From positions 8,864 through 72,863 of the forward strand of contig NZ_JOHR01000026.1 of assembly GCF_000719775.1 (NCBI RefSeq): DNA of 64,000 nt, read 5' to 3'. The DNA comes from Streptomyces sp. NRRL F-5135 (lineage in GTDB: Bacteria; Actinomycetota; Actinomycetes; Streptomycetales; Streptomycetaceae). How positions within the stretch are numbered: position 1 is the first letter of the stretch; every line of letters starts with the position of its first letter. The notes beneath the pieces are model-generated. The model worked only from the letters and a program-made list of their open reading frames with translations, was not told the origin of the DNA and ran no database searches. The translations under genes and the position numbers were made by a program. Below, one piece after another: positions 28,520-36,775 of this stretch.

Positions 28520-28833
28520 GCCTCACGGATCTCGGCGGGAACGCGGCCACGGTCGTTGACGCTGTAGCCGTTCTCCTTCGCCCACTTGCGGATTTCCGCG
28601 GTGTCCTTGTTCCCGCCCGTGGCGACGCGGCCCTTGCCACGGCCACCGGAAGCACGGCCACCGGTCCGCCGGCCGCCCTTCGTGTACGGGTCGAGGAGCC
28701 CGCGCAGCTTGTCCGCATTGGCGGTGGTGAGGTCAATCTCGTACGTCTTGCCGTCCAGCGCGAACGTCACCGTCTCGTCCGCCTCGCCACCGTCGAGGTC
28801 ATCGACAAGAAGGACCTGAACCTTCTGTGCCAC
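28498..28833 (-). CDS. lsr2: Lsr2 nucleoid-associated H-NS-like silencer
   Basis: A 111-residue DNA-bridging protein that silences AT-rich, often horizontally acquired DNA. The N-terminal dimerisation domain is QKVQVLLVDDLDGGEADETV and VTFALDGKTYEIDL. The basic linker is TKGGRRTGGRASGGRGKG. The C-terminal DNA-binding domain is DTAEIRKWAKENGYSVNDRG with the RGR-type AT-hook-like loop (NDRGRVP). The GTG at 28833 is preceded by AAGGAAA. The start is confirmed by the family N-terminus. Confidence 0.97.
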   Translation of the reverse strand: MAQKVQVLLVDDLDGGEADETVTFALDGKTYEIDLTTANADKLRGLLDPYTKGGRRTGGRASGGRGKGRVATGGNKDTAEIRKWAKENGYSVNDRGRVPAEIREAYEKANG

Positions 28834-28955
28834 CGGATTTCCTTTCATCGAAAATGCAGTACGCGGAAAGGAAACCGCTTTTCTCCTGAAAACACAAACC
28901 CCCGGCAGAGGTTCAGTCGGGCACCGAGACGGGAAACGTACGCGATTCGGACATA

Positions 28956-28985
28956 GGGTTCCCGACGGGTTCCGGTGGGTTCCGG
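28956..28985. repeat. 10-bp tandem repeat just after the argA stop
   Basis: Three 10-bp units (GGGTTCCCGA, CGGGTTCCGG, TGGGTTCCGG on the plus strand) end 3 nt from the argA stop codon, in the spacer before lsr2. Confidence 0.8.
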
Positions 28986-28988
28986 CGA

Positions 28989-29528
28989 TCACAGATGCAG
29001 AAGCATCCGGCTGTTGCCCAAGGTGTTCGGCTTCACCCGTTCGAGACCGAGGAACTCCGCAACACCCTCGTCATAGGAACGCAGCAGCTCTCGGTAGACA
29101 TCCCGGTCGACCGGAGTCTCGCCGATCTCCACGAAGCCGTGCTTGGTGAAGAACTCCACTTCGAAGGTGAGGCAGAATACGCGCCGCACTCCCAGCCAGC
29201 GGGCCGTCTCCAACATCTTGTCCAGGAGTTCGTGCCCGGCGCCGGTGCCCCTGGCCACGGGATCCACGGCGAGTGTGCGCACTTCGGCGAGGTCTTCCCA
29301 CATCACGTGCAAGGCCCCACAGCCGATGACGTGGGCGTCCTCGTCGCGTTCCGCCACCCAGAACTCCTGGATGTCCTCGTAAAGAGTCACCGGCGCTTTG
29401 TCGAGCAGGATGCCCCGCCGTACGTACGGGTCCACAAGACGGCGGACCGCGGGCACATCCCGGGTCCTGGCCCGCCTGATCGTGAGGGCATTACGCGCGG
29501 CATTGGGAGAGGACGGGCTCGAGGACAT
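28989..29528 (-). CDS. argA: GNAT amino-acid N-acetyltransferase, Rv2747-type N-acetylglutamate synthase
   Basis: A 179-residue acetyltransferase that likely makes N-acetylglutamate for arginine synthesis. Shared marks with the Mycobacterium tuberculosis single-domain synthase, as I recall it, are RRARTRDVPAVRRLVDPY, VTLYEDIQEFWVAE, VIGCGALHVMWEDLAEVRTL, FEVEFFTKHGF, SYDEGVAEFLGLERVKPN and LGNSRMLLHL. The acetyl-CoA loop is ARGTGAGHELL. The ATG at 29528 has TAGCGT 6 nt upstream inside the end of the BlaI-like gene, so it may be transcribed leaderless. A repeat follows the stop. Confidence 0.92.
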   Translation of the reverse strand: MSSSPSSPNAARNALTIRRARTRDVPAVRRLVDPYVRRGILLDKAPVTLYEDIQEFWVAERDEDAHVIGCGALHVMWEDLAEVRTLAVDPVARGTGAGHELLDKMLETARWLGVRRVFCLTFEVEFFTKHGFVEIGETPVDRDVYRELLRSYDEGVAEFLGLERVKPNTLGNSRMLLHL

Positions 29529-29534
29529 GACTGG

Positions 29535-29540
29535 ACGCTA
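29535..29540 (-). promoter_or_regulatory. -10 element for leaderless argA, inside the BlaI-type gene end
   Basis: TAGCGT on the minus strand lies 6 nt before the argA ATG and overlaps the last codons of the upstream regulator gene. No Shine-Dalgarno is present. Confidence 0.45.
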
Positions 29541-30116
29541 TCGCCCCGCCTCCGGCGGGACGTCGGCGCCCTCGGTGACATCTCGGGCGGCATCGCGCAC
29601 GGCATCCCGAACGACATCTCGCGGCGGCGGCTCTTGCGTACGGAGATCTTCCGTACGGTCACTTTCCGTACTGCCTTCCGTACTGCCTTCCGTACGGGCT
29701 TCCGCGCCACCTTCCCGTCCGCGTTCCGGCCCGCCTTCCGGACCGCCTTCCGGGCGGTCGGCGCGGACGATACGGACGGCGTCCGCGAGCGAGCCGCGCT
29801 GCTCCGGCGACATCATGCCGAAGAAGGCGACGAGAGCCGCCGCCGGGTTGTCGCTCTTCGACCACGCCTCGTTCATGAGTGCCGCCGCGTAGGCGGCGCG
29901 GGTGGAGACCGCCGTATATCGATAGGCGCGGCCCTCGACTTCCCGGCGCACCCAGCCCTTCTGATGGAGATTGTCCATTACCGTCATGACGGTGGTGTAG
30001 GCGATGGACCGTTCCTTCTGAAGGTCTTCGAGGACTTCCCGGACGGTGACCGGGCGGTTCCATTGCCAGACGCGTGTCATGACGGCGTCTTCCAGGTCTC
30101 CCAATTGACGGGGCAC
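29538..30116 (-). CDS. BlaI/MecI/CopY family repressor with repeat-built tail
   Basis: A 192-residue regulator. Residues ~5-75 form the winged helix of the family (LGDLEDAVMTRVWQWNRPVT, TTVMTVMDNLHQKGWV, then EGRAYRYTAV) and ~80-120 form the dimerisation helices (LVAFFGMMSPEQRGSLADAV). The last ~70 residues are Gly/Glu/Thr/Ser-rich and come from 12-bp DNA repeats. The GTG at 30116 has TACTAT 9 nt upstream. No beta-lactamase or matching membrane sensor protease lies next to it, so its target is unknown. Confidence 0.88.
   Translation of the reverse strand: MPRQLGDLEDAVMTRVWQWNRPVTVREVLEDLQKERSIAYTTVMTVMDNLHQKGWVRREVEGRAYRYTAVSTRAAYAAALMNEAWSKSDNPAAALVAFFGMMSPEQRGSLADAVRIVRADRPEGGPEGGPERGREGGAEARTEGSTEGSTESDRTEDLRTQEPPPRDVVRDAVRDAARDVTEGADVPPEAGR
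29663..29710. repeat. 12-bp tandem array coding the BlaI-type tail
   Basis: Four 12-bp units of CTTCCGTAC-type (29663-29674, 29675-29686, 29687-29698, 29699-29710), followed by degenerate copies to about 29758, lie in frame with the minus-strand regulator gene and encode EGST/EGG-like residues. The unit length is a multiple of three, so repeat changes keep the frame. Confidence 0.85.
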
Positions 30117-30163
30117 AGTCCCACCATAGTAGGAGATGACTGGATGGCTGGTTATTTACGGAA

Positions 30164-30200
30164 CAAAAAGGACGCGCGACGAGAAGGCGTCGTGCGTCCT
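30164..30200 (-). terminator. canonical intrinsic terminator (stem plus U-tract)
   Basis: On the minus strand a 13-bp stem with one mismatch (arms 30188-30200 and 30169-30181) and a 6-nt loop are followed by a run of five T. It terminates the small-membrane-protein transcript before the BlaI-type gene promoter. It is the only classical U-tract terminator noticed in the window. Confidence 0.88.
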
Positions 30201-30325
30201 GTTGTGCCATTCGTCCCGTTACGGGATCGCCCGGCCCGTCGCACGCACCGCGGGTAACCCGCGACCAGCGGCCGCGCGGGTACGGGCGCGCGGCGTACGG
30301 GGCCGGCGGACCGGCGGAGGGCGGG

Positions 30326-30508
30326 TCAGGCGCGGGGGGTCTCCGGGGTGCCGTTCCGGGCCGCCTCCGCGCGGGCGAACGCGGCGTCGACCGCGGCGTC
30401 TTCCTTGGTCTTGTTGGAGCCGCCCTGGCTCTTGACGATCGTCCTGACGAGGCCGATGAAGAAGGCGGCCATCACGACGGGGGGCAGGAGCGCGGATACG
30501 TAGTCCAT
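30326..30508 (-). CDS. small single-span membrane protein
   Basis: A 60-residue protein. MDYVSALLPPVVMAAFFIGL includes one membrane span (residues ~3-22), followed by a basic RTIVKSQGG segment and a Lys/Ala/Glu-rich cytoplasmic tail with predicted helix (NKTKEDAAVDAAFARAEAAR). Small conserved proteins of this kind occur in Streptomyces with unknown role. Its start overlaps the 3' end of the upstream hypothetical gene by 37 nt in a different frame. A terminator follows. Confidence 0.78.
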   Translation of the reverse strand: MDYVSALLPPVVMAAFFIGLVRTIVKSQGGSNKTKEDAAVDAAFARAEAARNGTPETPRA

Positions 30509-31368
30509 GGGATCCAGAGTAGCGAGGCGGCCGGGGCTCGTCCGGCCCGGCCCGCCACCCGGGCCGGGCCGGCACAGCGGTCGGCGAGCCGGTCCCGCGG
30601 GGGCGCGGGGCGGCGTTTGGGCGGGAAGACCTCGGACGGCTTGGGCATCGGCCGGGAGGGGGCGGCGGGGCGCGGAGGTGACGGCTTTTCCGGCTCGCCC
30701 GGCTTGCCCGGCTCGCGTGGCCTGCTCGGCTCTCCCGGTTCGCCCGGCGGAGGCGCCTCGGGCCTTCCCGGCTTCCGCGGCTCGGCCGGTTTCTCCGGCT
30801 CGGACGGCTTTCCCGGCTCGGACGGCTTCCCCGGCTCGGACGGCTTCCCCGGCTCGGACGGCTTTCCCGGCTTCCCCGGCTTCTGCGGCTTGGCCGGCTC
30901 ACGCGGCCTCGGCTGGCGCGGAGCGTCGTCCGCGTCGGCGCGCCCGCCGGGCAGGGCGAGCAGCCGGGTGCGGGGCGCGGGGGGACGGCGCCCGGTCGCC
31001 CGTAGCCTCATGCAGCGTTCGAGGAGGGCCGCGGCCGTGGCGTTGCCCCCGAGGGCCCGCAGCGCGGCCAGATCGTCGGGGAGCGGAACGTGACCGGCGT
31101 CCAGGGCGTCCCCGAGCAACTCCAGGTAACCCGCGACCGACCCGGGGAGCGCGTGGCGGTAGCGGGCGAGGTCGGCCACCAAAAACGCCCTGAGCCGCCC
31201 GGCCTCCCGCACCGCCTCGTCCACGGACGCGGCCAGCCGCAGGCAGGCCCGCACGTCCTCGCTCGGGAGCGGGGCGGGGTGAAGGGCGACGTCGAGGGCG
31301 CGGCGGAGCACCCGCAACTCATCGGCACCGAACGTGATGCCGCCGAGGGAACCGTGAGGGGTGGGCAT
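30472..31368 (-). CDS. hypothetical protein with KPSEPG repeat region
   Basis: A 298-residue protein of unknown function. Residues ~1-130 are a helical domain (TFGADELRVLRRALDVALHP, ACLRLAASVDEAVREAGRLR, LPGSVAGYLELLGDALDAG). Residues ~145-260 are a repeat region, mostly Lys-Pro-Ser-Glu-Pro-Gly hexapeptides made by 18-bp DNA repeats. The end is Arg/Pro/Ala-rich. It overlaps the start of the small membrane protein gene, so the last ~12 residues may be a late frame. The ATG at 31368 has TAATCT 6 nt upstream and no ribosome site, a leaderless layout. Confidence 0.7.
   Translation of the reverse strand: MPTPHGSLGGITFGADELRVLRRALDVALHPAPLPSEDVRACLRLAASVDEAVREAGRLRAFLVADLARYRHALPGSVAGYLELLGDALDAGHVPLPDDLAALRALGGNATAAALLERCMRLRATGRRPPAPRTRLLALPGGRADADDAPRQPRPREPAKPQKPGKPGKPSEPGKPSEPGKPSEPGKPSEPEKPAEPRKPGRPEAPPPGEPGEPSRPREPGKPGEPEKPSPPRPAAPSRPMPKPSEVFPPKRRPAPPRDRLADRCAGPARVAGRAGRAPAASLLWIPWTTYPRSCPPS
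30788..30859. repeat. 18-bp tandem array coding KPSEPG hexapeptides
   Basis: Four near-identical 18-bp units (GGCTT[T/C]CCCGGCTCGGAC; the first has GGTTTCTCC) in tandem on the plus strand lie in frame with the minus-strand hypothetical gene. Degenerate units extend to roughly 30690 and 30900. Confidence 0.92.
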
Positions 31369-31759
31369 GCGGCGAGATTACGCGGCAAGGGAACGAAAGG
31401 GTCTTAACGGATAAGTCCGCGCGTTTCGCCTGCGGCGGCCGGGCGGGCCTCGCGCGAGGCGGGACCGTGCCCCGGCGGCCCGTGCGGGACGGCAGCCTGC
31501 TCCGGGCCTCTGGCCTTTCCGGCACGCGGGAGAGAACCAGCCGGCCCCGGGCCGACGGGGGCGGCGGGGCACCGTCGCCCGGCGCCACCCGACGCACGGA
31601 AGGCCCGACGCCCGGAGCCGACTGCCGTCCCGGCGGGGGTGGCCCCGGACCTGTCCCGATGCCGGGGACGGAACCGGCGTCCGGGGGCCGCCCTGGCCGC
31701 CGGCCCAGGGCGCGGGCGCGCGGGCGCTCCCGCGGTCCACGGCCCCTCGCCGGGAGGCG
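31369..31759. other. 391-bp intergenic stretch between the KPSEPG protein gene and coaX
   Basis: Contains the TAATCT -10 element (minus strand, 31375-31380) for the KPSEPG gene and an AT-richer patch at 31385-31420. The remaining ~330 bp is very GC-rich, with no credible gene, no clear terminator after coaX and no RNA structure that I could name. Confidence 0.55.
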
Positions 31760-32557
31760 CTACGCGCGGGAGACGTTCCGCTCGTACACCAGCCGCAGAC
31801 CGATCAGCGTCAGCCACGGCTCGTGCTCGTCGATCACCGACGACTCGCCCAGCACCATCGGCGCCAGGCCCCCCGTCGCGATCACCGTCACGTCCTCCGG
31901 GTCGGCCGCCAGCTCGCGGGCCATGCGCGTCACCACGCCGTCGACCTGGCCGGCGAAGCCGTACAGGATGCCCGACTGCATCGCCTCGACCGTGTTCTTG
32001 CCGATGACGCTCCGCGGCCGGGCCAGTTCGATCTTGCGGAGCTGGGCGCCCTTGACGCCGAGCGCGTCGACCGAGATCTCGATGCCCGGGGCGATCACGC
32101 CGCCCGCGTACTCCCCCCGCGCGCTCACCGCGTCGAAGGTCGTCGCCGTACCGAAGTCCACGACGATCGCGGGCCCGCCGTACAGGTCGACCGCGGCGAC
32201 CGAGTTGATGATGCGGTCCGCGCCGACCTCCTTGGGGTTGTCGACCAGGATCGGCACCCCGGTCTTGATGCCGGGTTCCACGAGGACGGCCGGTACGTCG
32301 CCGTAGTAGCGGCGGGTGACCTCGCGCAGTTCGTGCAGGACGGTCGGGACCGTGGAGCAGATGGCGATGCCCCCGATGCCGTCGCCCAGCTCCTCGCCGA
32401 GCAGTGGGTGCATGCCCATCAGCCCCTGGAGGAGCACGGCGAGCTCGTCGGCCGTACGGCGGGCGTCGGTGGAGATCCGCCAGTGTTCGACGATGTCCTC
32501 GCCGTCGAACAGACCGAGCACGGTGTGGGTGTTGCCGACGTCGATCGTGAGCAGCAT
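31760..32557 (-). CDS. coaX: type III pantothenate kinase
   Basis: Phosphorylates pantothenate, the first step of CoA synthesis, in an ASKHA fold. The 265-residue protein begins MLLTIDVGNTHTVLGLF (phosphate-binding motif 1). It also shows NPKEVGADRIINSVAAV (motif 2), IVVDFGTATTFDAVS and GGVIAPGIEIS, then GFAGQVDGVV and VIATGGLAP, all type-III marks. The ATG at 32557 overlaps the nadC stop as TGATG, making it the last gene of the cofactor operon; no terminator is obvious. Confidence 0.96.
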   Translation of the reverse strand: MLLTIDVGNTHTVLGLFDGEDIVEHWRISTDARRTADELAVLLQGLMGMHPLLGEELGDGIGGIAICSTVPTVLHELREVTRRYYGDVPAVLVEPGIKTGVPILVDNPKEVGADRIINSVAAVDLYGGPAIVVDFGTATTFDAVSARGEYAGGVIAPGIEISVDALGVKGAQLRKIELARPRSVIGKNTVEAMQSGILYGFAGQVDGVVTRMARELAADPEDVTVIATGGLAPMVLGESSVIDEHEPWLTLIGLRLVYERNVSRA

Positions 32558-33606
32558 CAGGCGTCGACCTCGCGCAGGTCCAGGCCGATGTCCAGGATCG
32601 GGGACGAGTGCGTCAGCGCGCCCACCGCGAGGTAGTCGACGCCCGTCTCGGCGTACGCGCGCGCGTTCGCGAGGCTGAGCCGGCCGGACGACTCCAGGGT
32701 CGCGCGGCCCGCCACCAGCGCCACGGCCCGAGCCGTCTCGGCCGGGGTGAAGTTGTCCAGCAGTATCAGGTCGGCGCCCGCGTCGAGCACCTCGCGCACC
32801 TGGCCGAGAGTGTCGGCCTCGACCTCGATCGGCACGTCGGGGAACCGGTCGCGTACGGCCTTGAACGCCTCGGCGATCCCGCCCGCCGCCACCACGTGGT
32901 TGTCCTTGACCAGGGCGGCGTCGGAGAGCGACATCCGGTGGTTCACACCGCCGCCGCAGCGCACCGCGTACTTCTCCAGGGCGCGCAGTCCCGGCGTGGT
33001 CTTGCGGGTGTCCCGGACCTTCGCGCCCGTGCCGTCGAGGGCGTCGGCCCAGGCGCGGGTGGCGGTCGCGATGCCGGACAGCCGGCAGAGCAGGTTGAGG
33101 GCGCTGCGCTCGGCCGTGAGCAGGTCGCGGGTGCGGGCCGTGACGCTCAGCAGCTTCTGACCTGCCTCGACGCGGTCGCCGTCCCGTACGTGGCGCTCGA
33201 CCTCGAAGTCCTCGGTGCAGACGAGGGACACGACGGCCTCGGCGATGTGCAGGCCCGCGACCGTACCGCTCTCCCGCGCCGTGAAGTCGCCGGTCGCCAC
33301 GGCGTCCTCGGGGACGGTCGCGACGGTTGTGACGTCCACGTCACCAGCCAGGTCCTCCTGGAGGGCCACGTGCGCGATGTCCTCGACCACGACGGGGTCC
33401 AGTCCCCCTTCAACGAGCAGCCGGGCGAGCGCGTCGTCGAGCCCGCACTCCAGGCCGAGGCCCGCCAGTTCGCCGTCCTCCCCGCCGCCGGAGCAGCCAC
33501 AGCCGTCGCCGCAGCCGCCCGTGGCCGCGGCGGGGGCGGCGGCGCCGATCTGGATCAGCGGTACGTCCACGCGCTCCGCGTGCGGGATGTCTTCGGGCGT
33601 GCTCAC
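32557..33606 (-). CDS. nadC: nicotinate-nucleotide diphosphorylase (quinolinate phosphoribosyltransferase)
   Basis: Converts quinolinate and PRPP to nicotinate mononucleotide in de novo NAD synthesis. The 349-residue protein carries family motifs GLHIAEAVV, LNLLCRLSGIATATRAW, VRDTRKTTPGLRALEKYAV, GGGVNHRMSLSDAALVKDNH, IEVEADTLGQVREVL and DLILLDNFTP. Unlike typical ~285-residue NadC, the first ~60 residues are an extension containing GGCGDGCGCSGGGEDGE, a C-x3-C-x-C cluster that might bind metal. It starts 2 nt after the nadB stop. Confidence 0.95.
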   Translation of the reverse strand: MSTPEDIPHAERVDVPLIQIGAAAPAAATGGCGDGCGCSGGGEDGELAGLGLECGLDDALARLLVEGGLDPVVVEDIAHVALQEDLAGDVDVTTVATVPEDAVATGDFTARESGTVAGLHIAEAVVSLVCTEDFEVERHVRDGDRVEAGQKLLSVTARTRDLLTAERSALNLLCRLSGIATATRAWADALDGTGAKVRDTRKTTPGLRALEKYAVRCGGGVNHRMSLSDAALVKDNHVVAAGGIAEAFKAVRDRFPDVPIEVEADTLGQVREVLDAGADLILLDNFTPAETARAVALVAGRATLESSGRLSLANARAYAETGVDYLAVGALTHSSPILDIGLDLREVDA

Positions 33607-33608
33607 GG

Positions 33609-35690
33609 TTACGGCTCCCTGGGGGCGTCGGGGCGGGGGGTTACGGGGACGAAGGGGAGGGCGGGGACGAAGGCGGGGCGCACGGGCGGGAACGCGGCCG
33701 TACGCGTGCGCCGGAGCGCGGGACGGAGCCCGGGACCGGGGCCGGCGTCCGGCTCGGCGGGCTGCCCAACCTCCGTACCCGGCGCCAGACGGACGACGAG
33801 ATGACGCTGCCAGTCGGCGTCGTCACGCTCGGGCCGGTCCTCGCGCCAGTGGCAGCCACGGGTCTCCGTACGCTCCGCCGCGGCGGCGACCAGCACCCGC
33901 GCGACACAGAGAAGGTTGGTGGTCTCCCACGAGTCGACGCCGGGAACGGCGGGCTTGCCTCTGGTGCTTTCGTGGGCCGCCTCGCCCCGCGCGGCCTCGT
34001 CGGCGGCCGCCTGGACGGCCGCCAGCGCCTGAGCCGCCTCCCGGAGACTGTGGGCCGAGCGCAGGACGCCCGCGCCACGCGACATGATCCGCTGGATGCG
34101 GGCGCGGGCGTCGGGCGGGATCAGCGGCAGTTCGAGCGCCGGGGGCGAGGTGATCGGAGTGCTCGGCGTGACCGGTGTGACCGGTGTGACCGGGGTGGTG
34201 CTCGACGTGGCCGGGGTGCTCGGCGCGACCGGAACCGGGGTCGGTCCGTCTTGCCGCACCTCCGGTGGCGCCGCTTCTTCCTCTTCTTCCCCGCGTTCTT
34301 CCCCGCGCGCGACGTCCGCGTCGGCGATGTCCGTCGCGATGCGCTCGGCGAAGACCAGCCCCTCCAGGAGGGAGTTCGAGGCAAGCCGGTTCGCGCCGTG
34401 CACGCCCGTGCAGGCCACCTCGCCGCACGCGTAGAGCCCCGGCACGGTGGTCCGGCCGCTCAGATCCGTACGGACACCGCCGGACGCGTAGTGGGCGGCC
34501 GGGGCCACGGGTATGGGCTGCGTCACCGGATCGATGCCGTGGGCGCGGCAGGCGGCCAGGATCGTCGGGAAGCGGCTCTCCCACATGCGTGCGCCGAAGT
34601 GCCGCGCGTCCAGGTACATGTGCTCGGCGCCCCGCTCGCGCATCCGGCGCATGATCGCCTTGGCGACGACGTCCCGAGGCGCCAGTTCCGCGAGTTCGTG
34701 CTGTCCGGCCATGAACCGGACGCCGTCGGCGTCCACGAGGTGGGCGCCCTCGCCCCGTACCGCCTCCGAGACCAGCGGCTGCTGGCCCTCCGCCCCGGCT
34801 CCCAGGAACAGCACCGTCGGATGGAACTGGACGAATTCCAGGTCCGAGACCTCCGCCCCCGCGCGCAGCGCCAGCGCCACCCCGTCGCCCGTGGAGACCG
34901 CCGGGTTCGTGGTCGCGGAGAAGACCTGGCCCATGCCCCCGGTGGCGAGGACGACGGCGGGGGCGTGGACGGCGCCGACGCCGTCGTGCTGCCCCTCGCC
35001 CATGACGTGCAGGGTGACGCCGCGGGTACGGCCGCGGTCGTCCGTGAGGAGGTCCAGGACCAGCGCGTTCTCGATCGTCCGGAGCGCCGCCTCGCGGACC
35101 GCCGCGACCAGCGCGCGGGAGATCTCGGCGCCGGTCGCGTCGCCTCCCGCGTGGGCGATACGGCGGCGGTGGTGGCCGCCCTCGCGGGTCAGCTGGAGTT
35201 CACCGGCGGCGGAGGTGTCGAACCGGGCGCCGCTGGCGATCAGCCGCCGGACGGCCGCCGGACCCTCCGTGACGAGCAGGCGTACCGCCTCCTCGTCGCA
35301 CAGTCCGGCGCCCGCGACCAGGGTGTCCTCCTGGTGCTGCGCGGGCGTGTCGCCCTCCCCGAGGGCCGCCGCTATGCCGCCCTGGGCCCAGCGGGTGGAA
35401 CCGTCGTCGAGGCGGGCCTTGGTGACGACGACCGTCCGCAGGCCGGCGGCGGTGCAGCGCAGGGCGGCGGTGAGACCGGCGACGCCGGAGCCGACCACGA
35501 CGACGTCCGCCTCGATGGACCAGCCGGGCGTGGGCGCCGCCAGCCGTATCCGGCCGCTGTCGCCGGCGGTGCGACCGCTGCCGCCGGTCGTACGGCCACT
35601 GCTGTCGCCGGTCGTGAGACCACTGCTGTCGTGCGTACGGCCGCTGTCGCCGCCGGTGGGCTGAGGCACCGCTCCTGCCGTTCCGGTCAC
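33609..35690 (-). CDS. nadB: L-aspartate oxidase with low-complexity insertions
   Basis: An FAD flavoprotein oxidising aspartate to iminoaspartate, the first step to NAD. About 693 residues versus ~540 usual. The first ~50 residues are Thr/Ser/Gly/Arg-rich repeats. The FAD-binding domain then has [19 protein letters not shown] and [13 protein letters not shown], and the catalytic region has [28 protein letters not shown] and [11 protein letters not shown] Pro/Thr/Val-rich linker (~residues 480-530) precedes the C-terminal helical domain ([19 protein letters not shown]), and the end is again Pro-rich. The GTG at 35690 overlaps the panC stop by 4 nt with GGAG 7 nt upstream. Confidence 0.94.
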   Translation of the reverse strand: MTGTAGAVPQPTGGDSGRTHDSSGLTTGDSSGRTTGGSGRTAGDSGRIRLAAPTPGWSIEADVVVVGSGVAGLTAALRCTAAGLRTVVVTKARLDDGSTRWAQGGIAAALGEGDTPAQHQEDTLVAGAGLCDEEAVRLLVTEGPAAVRRLIASGARFDTSAAGELQLTREGGHHRRRIAHAGGDATGAEISRALVAAVREAALRTIENALVLDLLTDDRGRTRGVTLHVMGEGQHDGVGAVHAPAVVLATGGMGQVFSATTNPAVSTGDGVALALRAGAEVSDLEFVQFHPTVLFLGAGAEGQQPLVSEAVRGEGAHLVDADGVRFMAGQHELAELAPRDVVAKAIMRRMRERGAEHMYLDARHFGARMWESRFPTILAACRAHGIDPVTQPIPVAPAAHYASGGVRTDLSGRTTVPGLYACGEVACTGVHGANRLASNSLLEGLVFAERIATDIADADVARGEERGEEEEEAAPPEVRQDGPTPVPVAPSTPATSSTTPVTPVTPVTPSTPITSPPALELPLIPPDARARIQRIMSRGAGVLRSAHSLREAAQALAAVQAAADEAARGEAAHESTRGKPAVPGVDSWETTNLLCVARVLVAAAAERTETRGCHWREDRPERDDADWQRHLVVRLAPGTEVGQPAEPDAGPGPGLRPALRRTRTAAFPPVRPAFVPALPFVPVTPRPDAPREP

Positions 35691-36775
35691 TGGGAGGCTC
35701 CGAACGTCAGCGGGATGTTGTCGATCAGGCGAGTGCCACCGACGCGTGCGGCGACGGCGAGGATCGCGTCGCCCGTGTAGCCGTCGGGGACCTCGGTGAA
35801 GTCGGTGGGGTCGACGAGAGCCAGGTATTCGAGGCCGAGCGGCGGGTTGGCGCCGGCCGCCTCCGCCAGGACGGCCCGGGCGGCCTCCCGTACGGCATCG
35901 GCCCCGCACGGACCCACCGGTTCCCGGCTCGCCGCCACCGCGTGCACGTCGGCCGCCAGCCGGGACTCCCCGAGGGCGGAGAGCGCGGCGGCACGCCTGG
36001 ACGCGACCGCGGGCGCGGAGGCGGCGCGGGCGCGCAGCGCGTGCTGGGCGCCGAGCCGGTCCCGCGCGGCGAACAGCGCCCGGGACAGGGCGAGGGCCGT
36101 ACGGCGCTCCGGCGGCGACAGGTAGCGGTTGCGGCTGGAGAGCGCGAGACCGTCGTCCTCCCGGGTCGTCGGTACGCCGACGATCTCGACCGGGAAGTTC
36201 AGATCGCGGACCATCCGGCGGACCAGCGCGAGCTGCTGGGCGTCCTTCTGGCCGAAGAAGGCGACATCGGCCCGGCTCAGGTGCAGCAGCTTGGCGACGA
36301 CGGTGAGCATGCCGTCGAAGTGCCCGGGGCGCGACACTCCTTCGAGCCGCTCGCCCAGCGGGCCCGCGGAGATGGTGACCTGGGGCGAGCCGCCGGGATA
36401 GACCTCGTCCACGGACGGCGCGAAGACGGCGTCCGCGCCCGCTTCCCGGGCGGTCTTCAGGTCCGCGTCGAGGGTGCGGGGGTAGCGGTCGAGGTCTTCT
36501 CCGGCCCCGAACTGGAGCGGGTTGACGAACACCGTGACCACGACGAATCCGTGCGCGCCGACCCGGGCGCGGGCGGCCCGTACGAGGCTCGCGTGCCCTT
36601 CGTGCAGCGCGCCCATGGTCATGACGACGGCGACGGGGCCGGTGGCGCCGCCGCCTGCGGGTGCGTCGCTGTCGGCGGTGGCGCCGTCACCGGCCGCGCC
36701 TCCGTCACCGAGTGCGGCGCGGGCCGCCAGCAGACGGTCGAGGTCCGCGCGCGTGGGGGCGAATCCGAAGCTCAT
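35687..36775 (-). CDS. panC: pantothenate synthetase
   Basis: Joins pantoate and beta-alanine using ATP. The 362-residue protein is longer than the usual ~285-310 because of a Gly/Ala/Asp insertion near residues 25-47. Motifs: [18 protein letters not shown] (HIGH), [53 protein letters not shown] and [12 protein letters not shown] (KMSKS-like). The ATG overlaps the DUF2520 gene stop and the stop overlaps the nadB start, both by 4 nt. Confidence 0.96.
   Translation of the reverse strand: MSFGFAPTRADLDRLLAARAALGDGGAAGDGATADSDAPAGGGATGPVAVVMTMGALHEGHASLVRAARARVGAHGFVVVTVFVNPLQFGAGEDLDRYPRTLDADLKTAREAGADAVFAPSVDEVYPGGSPQVTISAGPLGERLEGVSRPGHFDGMLTVVAKLLHLSRADVAFFGQKDAQQLALVRRMVRDLNFPVEIVGVPTTREDDGLALSSRNRYLSPPERRTALALSRALFAARDRLGAQHALRARAASAPAVASRRAAALSALGESRLAADVHAVAASREPVGPCGADAVREAARAVLAEAAGANPPLGLEYLALVDPTDFTEVPDGYTGDAILAVAARVGGTRLIDNIPLTFGASQ

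Noticed and set aside
29538..30116. BlaI-type regulator as part of a beta-lactam resistance locus
   Set aside because: No BlaR-type sensor protease or beta-lactamase gene lies next to it; neighbours are argA and a small membrane protein.
30690..30900. CRISPR array
   Set aside because: The 18-bp units are directly contiguous, without spacers, and encode in-frame hexapeptides.
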